A stretch of DNA of 64,000 nt from Caryophanon tenue (GTDB lineage: Bacteria > Bacillota > Bacilli > Bacillales_A > Planococcaceae): the NCBI RefSeq assembly GCF_001700315.1, contig NZ_MASJ01000003.1, positions 1 to 64,000 on the forward strand, written 5' to 3'. Shown here one piece after another: positions 53,696 to 60,629 of this stretch; position 1 is the stretch's first letter; each line of letters opens with the position of its first letter. A program made the position numbers and the translations under genes. The notes under the pieces were generated by a model, which was given only the letters and a program-made list of their open reading frames with translations, did no database searches and had not been told where the DNA came from.

Positions 53696-54112
53696 ATGGC
53701 AGAGGTGCGTAATTGTAGCGCATGTAATACATTATTTAACTATACGGGAATTCGAGATATTTGCCAGAAATGTGCAGCAGTAGAAGAAGAGCAATATCAA
53801 ATGGTTTATCGTTTTTTACGCAAACGTGAAAATCGTGCGGCAACGGTTGAGCGAATTTGTGAAGCAACAGGGGTTAGTGCATCGCTTCTTTATAAATGGG
53901 TACGTAAAAATCGTTTACAGCAAGCCATGTTTCCAAATCTAGGTTATCCATGTGACCAATGTGGACATTTAACGTACGGTGCAAAGCTATGTGAAAATTG
54001 TAGTGATACACTGAAAAAAGAAATTAAACATTTAGAAGCGGCTGAAGAATTCCGCACAAGTGTAAAAAAATCAGAAAATGGTACTTACTTAGCACAGCGA
54101 CCGAATAAATAA
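53696..54112 (+). CDS. yvyF: YvyF, flagellar-operon zinc-ribbon/HTH protein
   Basis: 138 aa behind GAAGGAGG. Two Cys clusters (CSACNTLF ... DICQKC and CDQCGHLTYGAKLCENC) flank a helix-turn-helix-like middle (VERICEATGVSASLLYKWV). It is the conserved flagellar-operon protein found before flgM in bacilli. B. subtilis YvyF has been linked to control of flagellar genes; here that is by homology. A terminator separates it from flgM. Confidence 0.9.
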   Translation: MAEVRNCSACNTLFNYTGIRDICQKCAAVEEEQYQMVYRFLRKRENRAATVERICEATGVSASLLYKWVRKNRLQQAMFPNLGYPCDQCGHLTYGAKLCENCSDTLKKEIKHLEAAEEFRTSVKKSENGTYLAQRPNK

Positions 54113-54118
54113 TAACGG

Positions 54119-54152
54119 AGTAGGTGAGCTATGCTAAGTTCACCTACTTTTA
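54119..54152 (+). terminator. Terminator after yvyF
   Basis: AGTAGGTGA/TCACCTACT stem with a short loop and TTTTAG tail. A further small hairpin (AAAAGGA/TCCTTTT) follows near 54218-54236. Confidence 0.7.
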
Positions 54153-54259
54153 GTTTCAAAGATATACATTATTTCAATAATTTAAATAGTAACTAGTCCT
54201 TAAGGTATCTATTTGAAAAGGAGTATTTTCCTTTTAAGGCGATTTTGTGAATTGTTGGC

Positions 54260-54286
54260 TTAATATTTTGTTAAACACACCGACAT
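54260..54286 (+). promoter_or_regulatory. SigD-type promoter before flgM
   Basis: TTAA, exactly 15 bases, then ACCGACAT, compared with the SigD consensus TAAA-N15-GCCGATAT. It lies 33 bases before flgM, a known SigD-driven gene in B. subtilis. Confidence 0.7.
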
Positions 54287-54319
54287 AATGGGTAGCAGTA
54301 CGTAGTAGGAGGGGTCATT

Positions 54320-54589
54320 ATGAAAATTAACCATATTAATTTGAACGGGGTACATGCATACCGTCAACAAGCACAACAAACAAAATCACCAGCATCAGTG
54401 AAAGCATTTAAAGATACATTAGAAATTTCAAAAGCGGCACAAACAGCACAGCAAATTCAAACGACACCGACGTATGAAACGGCGCGTGCTGAGAAGTTAG
54501 CGAGCTTAAAAGAGCGCGTTGAAAACGGTACGTATGAAGTCGATGCGAAAAAAGTCGCAACGGATATGTTGAAATACTACCGCCTGTAA
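54320..54589 (+). CDS. flgM: Anti-sigma factor FlgM
   Basis: 89 aa, standard length. The C-terminal sigma-binding region LASLKERVENGTYEVDAKKVATDMLKYYR is characteristic up to the end (read in parts: SLKERVENGTYEVDA, VATDMLKYY). FlgM holds SigD inactive until the hook-basal body is finished. Preceded by AGGAGGGG and a SigD-type promoter, giving negative feedback. First gene of the flgMNKL operon. Confidence 0.93.
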   Translation: MKINHINLNGVHAYRQQAQQTKSPASVKAFKDTLEISKAAQTAQQIQTTPTYETARAEKLASLKERVENGTYEVDAKKVATDMLKYYRL

Positions 54590-54611
54590 TGTAGCGGGAA
54601 AGGACCGATTT

Positions 54612-55109
54612 ATGAGCGTATCACATATTTTAACAACATTAAGTAAATTAGAGCGCTTGCACCGTAGTTTACTCGACTTATCGATGAAAAAAACCGATAT
54701 TATTAAAGAAAATAATATGGCAAAACTCGATGAAACATTGAAGAACGAGCAAGCGCATGTTGCAGCGATTGAACGATTGGAACAACAGCGTCTAGTAGAG
54801 GTAACGGATTACCTACGTGCACAAGGATGTGCGCCTACTGAGGCACCGACTGTAAGCCAATTAATTGAAGTTGCAAAAGGTGAAGAACAAGCGCAATTAC
54901 GCGCTGTGCGTGAGCGTTTAACAACGATTATTGCCGAGTTAAAGCAACGTAATGATTTAAATCAAAAAATGATTTTCCAATCACTACAGTTTGTGAATAT
55001 TACACTCGATTTATTACAGCCACGTCCTGAGCAAATGAACTATGGCAACACAGCAAATGGACGAGTAGCGCAACCAATGAAAAAAAGCTATTTTGAATCT
55101 CAAGCTTAG
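54612..55109 (+). CDS. flgN: Flagellar export chaperone FlgN
   Basis: 165 aa, all-helical, behind GGAAAGGA. Features of FlgN: N-terminal LSKLERLHRSLLDLSMKK, central EQAHVAAIERLEQQR and the C-terminal NITLDLLQPRPEQMNYG. It escorts FlgK and FlgL to the export gate; both genes follow in the operon. Confidence 0.92.
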   Translation: MSVSHILTTLSKLERLHRSLLDLSMKKTDIIKENNMAKLDETLKNEQAHVAAIERLEQQRLVEVTDYLRAQGCAPTEAPTVSQLIEVAKGEEQAQLRAVRERLTTIIAELKQRNDLNQKMIFQSLQFVNITLDLLQPRPEQMNYGNTANGRVAQPMKKSYFESQA

Positions 55110-55120
55110 GAGGAGCATAT

Positions 55121-56767
55121 ATGCGCTCAACTTTTATGGGGCTAGAAGCAAGTAAGCGAGGCCTCTTTACACAACAATCAGCACTGTACACAACAGGGCA
55201 CAATATTTCAAATGCCAATACGGAAGGATATTCTCGTCAACGCGTCAATATGCAGACGACATTACCATATCCAGGTGTTGGTTTAAATAGTCCAAAGACG
55301 GCTGGTTATATCGGCACAGGCGTTGAAGCAACATCTGTACAACGTTACCGTGACCAATTTGTTGACCGTCAATTCCGCCAAGAGGAAAATAAGCTTGGAT
55401 ATTGGACAAACCAAGTGCAAAACTTAACACAAATGGAAGATATTTTATCAGAGCCATCAGAGTATGGCTTAGGACAAGCATTTTCCGAATTTTGGTCATC
55501 GATTCAAGATGTCAGCACAAACCCAGAAGATGCAGCGGCGCGTAAAGTGGCCGTACAAAAAGCGCAACATATTGCAGATTCATTCCAATATATTGATAAA
55601 CAATTAAAAATGGTGCAATCCAATATCGGAAATGAGCTAAATGTTTCAACAGCAGAAATTAACTCATTATTAAAGCAAATTGCAGAGATTAACCGTCAAG
55701 TACAAGCATCAGAGCCAAATGGTTATGTACCGAATGATTTATATGATGCACGTGATGTGTTAATTGACCGATTAAATGAATTTGTACCCGTAGCGTTTGA
55801 CCGTGTCCCTTCAGGTGGCAATGCACTTGATGTTGCAGAAGGCTCATATACGGTATATTACACAACAGCTACAGGTGAACGTGTAGATTTAATTGATGGA
55901 CGTAATTATACGCAGCTTAATTTAATCGGGAATACGGGCGAGACAGTAAACGGCGATAATTTAAATAACTTATTTTCAGAGTTTACGTATACGGAGTTAG
56001 CCGACTATGAAACACATTATCGTGCTGCACAAGATGGTATTGATATGATTGTTGAAGGCTCTTTAGTATATGAAGATTTTACAGGATTTAAAGGGAGCAT
56101 CATTTCGATGATTGACTCATTTGGTCATACAAATATTAATGGTGAACCGGTTGGCTACTATCCAAATATGTTAGCCAAATTAGATACATTAGCGAATGTA
56201 TTTGCGACAACATTTAACGAAGTACACCAACAAGGTTATGCGTTAAAAGATAATACATCAACAACAGGCTTATCGATGTTTGAGTCATCTGTTGAAAATA
56301 CGCCAATTTCAGCGAGCAATATTAAAGTTATTGATGAAATGATGACGGATACATCGCTATTTGCGGCGTCATCAAAGCAAGGTGAAGAAGGAAATGGTAA
56401 CTGGGCATTAACGTTATCAAACCTACAATTTAAAGCATTAACAGGTGAAGCTCAAGTTGGCGCAGATGGTACAAACGTCATAATGACAAGTGATTTAGAC
56501 GGCGCAACATTTGAAAGCTTTTACCAAAGCATGATTGGGCAATTAGCGGTTGATACACGTGAAGCTGACACAGTACGCTTTAACTCAGAAACATTAAAAT
56601 TAACAATTTCAAATAACCGTGCGTCAATGAGTTCGGTATCATTAGATGAAGAAATGACGAATATGATTACATTCCAACAAGCGTACAACGCCAATGCACG
56701 TATGTTAACGGCGATTGATGAAATGCTTGATAAAATTATTAACGGCTTAGGACGCGTAGGTTTATAA
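55121..56767 (+). CDS. flgK: Flagellar hook-associated protein 1, FlgK
   Basis: 548 aa, about 40 longer than B. subtilis FlgK. The N-terminal rod motif is STFMGLEASKRGLFTQQSAL with TTGHNISNANTEGYSRQRV. The C-terminal EEMTNMITFQQAYNANARML and DKIINGLGRVGL complete the coiled-coil ends. It forms the hook-filament junction. The extra length lies in the variable central domain. Confidence 0.96.
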   Translation: MRSTFMGLEASKRGLFTQQSALYTTGHNISNANTEGYSRQRVNMQTTLPYPGVGLNSPKTAGYIGTGVEATSVQRYRDQFVDRQFRQEENKLGYWTNQVQNLTQMEDILSEPSEYGLGQAFSEFWSSIQDVSTNPEDAAARKVAVQKAQHIADSFQYIDKQLKMVQSNIGNELNVSTAEINSLLKQIAEINRQVQASEPNGYVPNDLYDARDVLIDRLNEFVPVAFDRVPSGGNALDVAEGSYTVYYTTATGERVDLIDGRNYTQLNLIGNTGETVNGDNLNNLFSEFTYTELADYETHYRAAQDGIDMIVEGSLVYEDFTGFKGSIISMIDSFGHTNINGEPVGYYPNMLAKLDTLANVFATTFNEVHQQGYALKDNTSTTGLSMFESSVENTPISASNIKVIDEMMTDTSLFAASSKQGEEGNGNWALTLSNLQFKALTGEAQVGADGTNVIMTSDLDGATFESFYQSMIGQLAVDTREADTVRFNSETLKLTISNNRASMSSVSLDEEMTNMITFQQAYNANARMLTAIDEMLDKIINGLGRVGL

Positions 56768-56818
56768 CAAAGCTTACATAAACATATAACAATGGATTAA
56801 CGGAAAGAAGGGTACAAC

Positions 56819-57739
56819 ATGCGTGTTACACAATCGATGTTAAACTCAAATATGCTGCGTAACTTAAACACAAGTTACAATAGCATGAGTAACTTACAAG
56901 AACAAATTCAATCAGGACGTAAATTTGTTCGCGCATCCGATGACCCAGTGGCAGCTATTAAAGGCATGGGCTATCGCTCAGATTTAAATAAAATTACACA
57001 ATTTGAACGCAATATTGGCGAAGTACAAACGTGGGTAGATACAACGGATGCAACATTTGGTGAAGTGGGCGATGCCGTCAACCGTTTACGTGAGTTATTC
57101 GTACAAGCAGCAAACGATTCAAACACTGCCGATGATCGTCAAAAAATCGGTGTGGAAATTGGACAAATCCAAGAGCAAATTCGCGACATGGCGAATACAC
57201 AAGTAGCTGGGAAATATATTTTCTCTGGCACAAATACACAAAAACCATTATTTGCAGCAGATGAAACGGGGAACCGCGTGTTAAACTCAGAGATTATTGC
57301 ACCAAATGGTAAGGTGAATATGGAAGTGTTTGATGGCATTACGTTAGATGTCAACACACCAGGCTATGAACTATTTAAATCAATTGACGAAACATTAACA
57401 AAAGGTCTAGAAGCGATTAATAGCAATGACCAATCAGCCATCAGTGCGATGTTAGGTGATGGTGTAGGCGACCCAGCAAACCCAAGTAACTTATCATCAA
57501 TTCAATCAGCATTATTAGTAACGCGCGCAGAAGTTGGGGCGAAGCAAAATCGTGTCGATATGATGGAAAGTCGTTTATCAGGCTTAAGCATTAATACGAC
57601 AAAACAAATGTCATTAAATGAAGACACAGATTATGCAAAGGCAATTTCAGATATGACGGTAGCAGAGTCGATTCATTCTGCCGCATTATCAGTTGGTGCC
57701 AAAATTATGCAGCAAACTTTAGTTGATTTTATCCGATAA
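56819..57739 (+). CDS. flgL: Flagellar hook-associated protein 3, FlgL
   Basis: 306 aa. N-terminus MRVTQSMLNSNMLRNLN, followed by the flagellin-like GRKFVRASDDPVAAIKGM; C-terminus DTDYAKAISDMTVAESIHSA ... IMQQTLVDFIR. Second junction protein between hook and filament. A hairpin terminator follows within the flagellar cluster. Confidence 0.96.
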   Translation: MRVTQSMLNSNMLRNLNTSYNSMSNLQEQIQSGRKFVRASDDPVAAIKGMGYRSDLNKITQFERNIGEVQTWVDTTDATFGEVGDAVNRLRELFVQAANDSNTADDRQKIGVEIGQIQEQIRDMANTQVAGKYIFSGTNTQKPLFAADETGNRVLNSEIIAPNGKVNMEVFDGITLDVNTPGYELFKSIDETLTKGLEAINSNDQSAISAMLGDGVGDPANPSNLSSIQSALLVTRAEVGAKQNRVDMMESRLSGLSINTTKQMSLNEDTDYAKAISDMTVAESIHSAALSVGAKIMQQTLVDFIR

Positions 57740-57756
57740 ACTAAATAGAACAGTAC

Positions 57757-57790
57757 AAGCGTTTGAGCATTTTGTTCAAACGCTTTTCTA
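57757..57790 (+). terminator. Intra-cluster terminator after flgL
   Basis: Perfect 10-bp stem AAGCGTTTGA/TCAAACGCTT with a 9-base loop and a short TTCT tail; the weak tail suggests partial read-through into yviE. Confidence 0.65.
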
Positions 57791-57812
57791 ATAGCGAAAA
57801 GGGAGTGTGCAA

Positions 57813-58373
57813 ATGGCGATTCCACAAATTCAATTAACGATACGTGATATTCAAATGGATTACAGCATCCGTGCTCCGCAAATTGATATTTCGCAGCGAC
57901 AAGCAGAGTTGCATATCGAACAGCCCGCTGCGATTATTGATATTACGGCTAAACAAGGGACGCTACATATTGACCAATCACAAGCGTTTGCAGAAGCGGG
58001 CTTAAAACCAATTAGCCAAATGATTTCTGACTATGCGAGTAAGGGTAAGCAAGCTGCGCTTGCATCCATTGCACGCAATGTGCAAGAAGGTGAACAATTA
58101 CAAACGGGTGCAGGAAAAGGCCAACGTGCAGCAATAATTCAATCAATTGCTGCACAAAACACAAAGGTCGGTCCACCACAAAAATCAAATATTACCTTTA
58201 TTCCGTCACCAGGTGCCGTGAAAATAAACTATACACCTGGCGAATTTAATATTGATATTCAAGCACAACAGCCAAAAATTGATGTCCAAACATTTGCACC
58301 ACAAATTGATTTAACATATGGCGCTGTAACCGGCACAATGACGCAACGCCCATCTGTTGAAGTACAGGTATAA
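57813..58373 (+). CDS. yviE: YviE (DUF6470) flagellar-locus protein
   Basis: 186 aa from ATG 57813, 8 bases after AAAAGGGA; GTG 57807 is too close to the site. The sequence consists of short beta repeats with alternating I/Q/D patterns (IQLTIRDIQMDYSI, QIDISQRQAELHIEQ) at both ends around a helical Gln/Ala middle. This matches the YviE family found before fliW in bacilli. Its function is not established. Confidence 0.88.
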   Translation: MAIPQIQLTIRDIQMDYSIRAPQIDISQRQAELHIEQPAAIIDITAKQGTLHIDQSQAFAEAGLKPISQMISDYASKGKQAALASIARNVQEGEQLQTGAGKGQRAAIIQSIAAQNTKVGPPQKSNITFIPSPGAVKINYTPGEFNIDIQAQQPKIDVQTFAPQIDLTYGAVTGTMTQRPSVEVQV

Positions 58374-58388
58374 AAAGGAGAACAAAGC

Positions 58389-58832
58389 ATGAAGATACAA
58401 ACGAAATTTTTAGGTGAAATAACGATTACACAAGATGATATTTTTACATTTGAAGCGGGCATCCCTGGCTTTAGCGACGCGAAACAATTTGTGTTGTTAC
58501 CGATTGAATCGGACATTACGCTTGCGACATTACAATGTGTAACCAATCCAGCAATCGGCTTTATTGTAGCGTACCCATTTGCCTTTAAAACAGACTACGC
58601 ATTCGATTTAGCCGATAATGATAAAGAGGAGCTACAATTAGAAGTAGAAGAAGACGCACTTGTTTATAGCATCATTACGCTTAAAGAAACATTTGAATCA
58701 TCTACAATGAATTTACTTGCGCCAATTGTGCTCAATAAACAAACAAAACGCGGCAAACAACTCGTTTTACAGCAAAGCGAGCGCTACCCACTTCGCCATC
58801 CAATTGGCACATTGGAAGGAAGTGCAAAGTAA
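58389..58832 (+). CDS. fliW: Flagellar assembly factor FliW
   Basis: 147 aa. Motifs [20 protein letters not shown] and [18 protein letters not shown] fit FliW. It binds both flagellin and CsrA; free flagellin draws FliW off CsrA, which then blocks hag translation. The stop overlaps the csrA start (TAATG). Confidence 0.95.
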   Translation: MKIQTKFLGEITITQDDIFTFEAGIPGFSDAKQFVLLPIESDITLATLQCVTNPAIGFIVAYPFAFKTDYAFDLADNDKEELQLEVEEDALVYSIITLKETFESSTMNLLAPIVLNKQTKRGKQLVLQQSERYPLRHPIGTLEGSAK

Positions 58833-59047
58833 TGCTAGTATTATCACGCAAAAAAGACGAATCCATCATGATTAACGACAATATCGAAGTGAAAATTTTA
58901 GCAATTGACGGCGACCAAATTAAACTTGGCATCATCGCCCCAAAAAGTGTTAAAATTCACCGCCACGAAGTATATGAGCAAATTCAGAAACAAAATGAAG
59001 AGGCACTAAACGTGAATATCAACTTATTAAAACATTTTAAAAAATAA
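58832..59047 (+). CDS. csrA: RNA-binding translational regulator CsrA
   Basis: 71 aa. The N-terminus [34 protein letters not shown] and the basic end are standard CsrA. It dimerises and binds GGA sites in mRNA hairpins. The probable target lies only 80 bases downstream, in the hag leader. Confidence 0.96.
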   Translation: MLVLSRKKDESIMINDNIEVKILAIDGDQIKLGIIAPKSVKIHRHEVYEQIQKQNEEALNVNINLLKHFKK

Positions 59048-59059
59048 TTAAAAAAACTA

Positions 59060-59086
59060 TTAAACATTTCAAATGACTAACGATAT
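59060..59086 (+). promoter_or_regulatory. SigD-type promoter of hag
   Basis: TTAA-N15-AACGATAT (or TAAA-N14), the same geometry as the flgM promoter. It leaves a leader of about 80 bases before hag. Confidence 0.7.
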
Positions 59087-59127
59087 ATATAGTGTAAGGC
59101 AGAGGTACTAACCGACAGCCAAACTTT

Positions 59128-59168
59128 CCCACACGGACGTGGGTCACATAAAAAACATTCAAGGAGGA
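59128..59168 (+). promoter_or_regulatory. Predicted CsrA-binding sites in the hag leader
   Basis: CCCAC-ACGGAC-GTGGG is a 5-bp stem with GGA in the six-base loop (59128-59143), the classic CsrA site. A second GGA pair lies in the Shine-Dalgarno AAGGAGGA (59161-59168). One upstream hairpin plus a site over the ribosome site is the arrangement known for B. subtilis hag. Confidence 0.8.
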
Positions 59169-59175
59169 ATTCCAC

Positions 59176-60018
59176 ATGAGAATTCAACATAACATCGCGG
59201 CGTTAAACACACACCGTAACTTAGCAGCTAACAACACTGCAACAGGTAAAGACTTAGAAAAATTATCTTCAGGTTTCAAAATCAACCGTGCTGGCGACGA
59301 CGCTGCAGGTCTTTCTATCTCTGAAAAAATGCGTGGACAAATCCGTGGTTTAGACATGGCACAAAAAAACGCACAAGATGGTATTTCTTTAATTCAAACA
59401 ACTGAAGGTGCTTTAAACGAGGTACATTCAATTTTACAACGTATGCGTGAATTATCAGTACAAGCAGCAAATGATACAAACGTAACTGCTGACCGTGAAG
59501 CAATCGGTGATGAGTTAGCAGAGCTAGGTAAAGAAATTACTCGCATTAAAGATACAACTGAGTTTAATACAATGACATTACTAGATGGTACTGCTGGTAA
59601 CTCAGGTATAGTTAATCTACAAGTTGGAGCTAACGACGGTCAATTAATGGAAGTTGATTTTACAACACCAGGTATTGATTTAACTGCTGTAGAAGGTAAC
59701 GTTGGATCTTTATCATCTTCAGATGTTGCAGATGCAACAACTGCAACAGCATTAATTACTACTATTAATACTGAGTTAGAATCTGTATCAAAAGGGCGTT
59801 CTTTACTAGGTGCTACTCAAAATCGTTTAGAGCATACAATTAATAACTTAGGTACAACGTCTGAAAATTTAACAGCTGCTGAGTCTCGTATCCGCGATAC
59901 AGATATGGCGAAGTCTATGATGGACTTTACAAAAAATAACATCTTAATGCAAGCTGCACAATCTATGCTTTCTCAAGCTAACCAACAGCCACAAGGTGTT
60001 TTACAATTATTAGGTTAA
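59176..60018 (+). CDS. hag: Flagellin
   Basis: 280 aa. Conserved N-terminal D0/D1 (MRIQHNIAALNTHRNL, LEKLSSGFKINRAGDDAAGL) and C-terminal D1/D0 (TTSENLTAAESRIRDTDMAK, ILMQAAQSMLSQANQQPQG) with a short variable middle of ~70 residues. Codon choice in the conserved ends (AAC, CGT, GCT) is more biased than in its neighbours, as expected for a highly expressed gene. Own promoter, leader control and terminator. Confidence 0.97.
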   Translation: MRIQHNIAALNTHRNLAANNTATGKDLEKLSSGFKINRAGDDAAGLSISEKMRGQIRGLDMAQKNAQDGISLIQTTEGALNEVHSILQRMRELSVQAANDTNVTADREAIGDELAELGKEITRIKDTTEFNTMTLLDGTAGNSGIVNLQVGANDGQLMEVDFTTPGIDLTAVEGNVGSLSSSDVADATTATALITTINTELESVSKGRSLLGATQNRLEHTINNLGTTSENLTAAESRIRDTDMAKSMMDFTKNNILMQAAQSMLSQANQQPQGVLQLLG

Positions 60019-60027
60019 TTCTAATGT

Positions 60028-60066
60028 TAAAAGGGCTTAAAGGATTTTTTCCTTTAAGCTTTTTTA
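60028..60066 (+). terminator. Terminator of hag
   Basis: GCTTAAAGG/CCTTTAAGC stem followed by six Ts. Confidence 0.9.
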
Positions 60067-60160
60067 TATTAACCGCAATGAAATTAACAGTTACGTGTTA
60101 GACAAAATATAAAAGAGAATAAATACAAGCAAAGGGTTTATCTATTTTCGCTTCAGTTTT

Positions 60161-60201
60161 CAGTTTTTCAATCTTTCCCATTGAAAAACTGAATTTTTTT
60201 T
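60161..60201 (+). terminator. Second hairpin terminator between hag and flaG
   Basis: Perfect 12-bp stem CAGTTTTTCAAT/ATTGAAAAACTG, loop CTTTCCC, then eight Ts. It is 95 bases past the hag terminator, so it may be a back-up or end a short RNA. It abuts the flaG SigD promoter. Confidence 0.8.
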
Positions 60202-60216
60202 GTTTAATTCCGATAG
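60190..60216 (+). promoter_or_regulatory. SigD-type promoter of flaG-fliD
   Basis: TGAA-N15-TCCGATAG versus TAAA-N15-GCCGATAT, 40 bases before flaG. Its -35 lies in the right arm of the preceding hairpin. Confidence 0.6.
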
Positions 60217-60255
60217 TAGTAATAACAACGTATATTATCAAGGAGGCTGAAGGCG

Positions 60256-60609
60256 ATGCGTATTTCAGAGAGCTCAGCGATGGCACAACGTACACAGCTT
60301 GTGAATACATCAGCAAAAGTAATTGAATCGAAAAAAGTAGAAGAGGTACAAAAAGAGTCGTTATCAATGCAACCGAAAGAAGAAACGAAAGTTACACTAG
60401 AAGAAGCGGTGGAGGCAATTAATGATTTCTTAAAAGCTGAAAATAAAACATCAAAGTTTGTATTACACGATGGTTTAGATAAATATTATATTCGTCTAGT
60501 GGATAGTCAAACAGATGAAGTGATTAAAGAAATTCCACCAGAAAGCTTATTAAATGCTTTTTATGAGATGAAAAAGCTCGCTGGTATGATTGTGGACGAA
60601 AAAATTTAA
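60256..60609 (+). CDS. flaG: FlaG family protein
   Basis: 117 aa behind AAGGAGG. The N-terminal half is variable and charged. The C-terminal FlaG domain reads VEAINDFLKAENKTSKFVLH, YYIRLVDSQTDEVIKEIP and the terminal FYEMKKLAGMIVDEKI. FlaG influences filament length in other bacteria. It starts the flaG-fliD-fliT-fliS operon. Confidence 0.93.
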   Translation: MRISESSAMAQRTQLVNTSAKVIESKKVEEVQKESLSMQPKEETKVTLEEAVEAINDFLKAENKTSKFVLHDGLDKYYIRLVDSQTDEVIKEIPPESLLNAFYEMKKLAGMIVDEKI

Positions 60610-60629
60610 GCGTATAAGGGGAGAATAAT

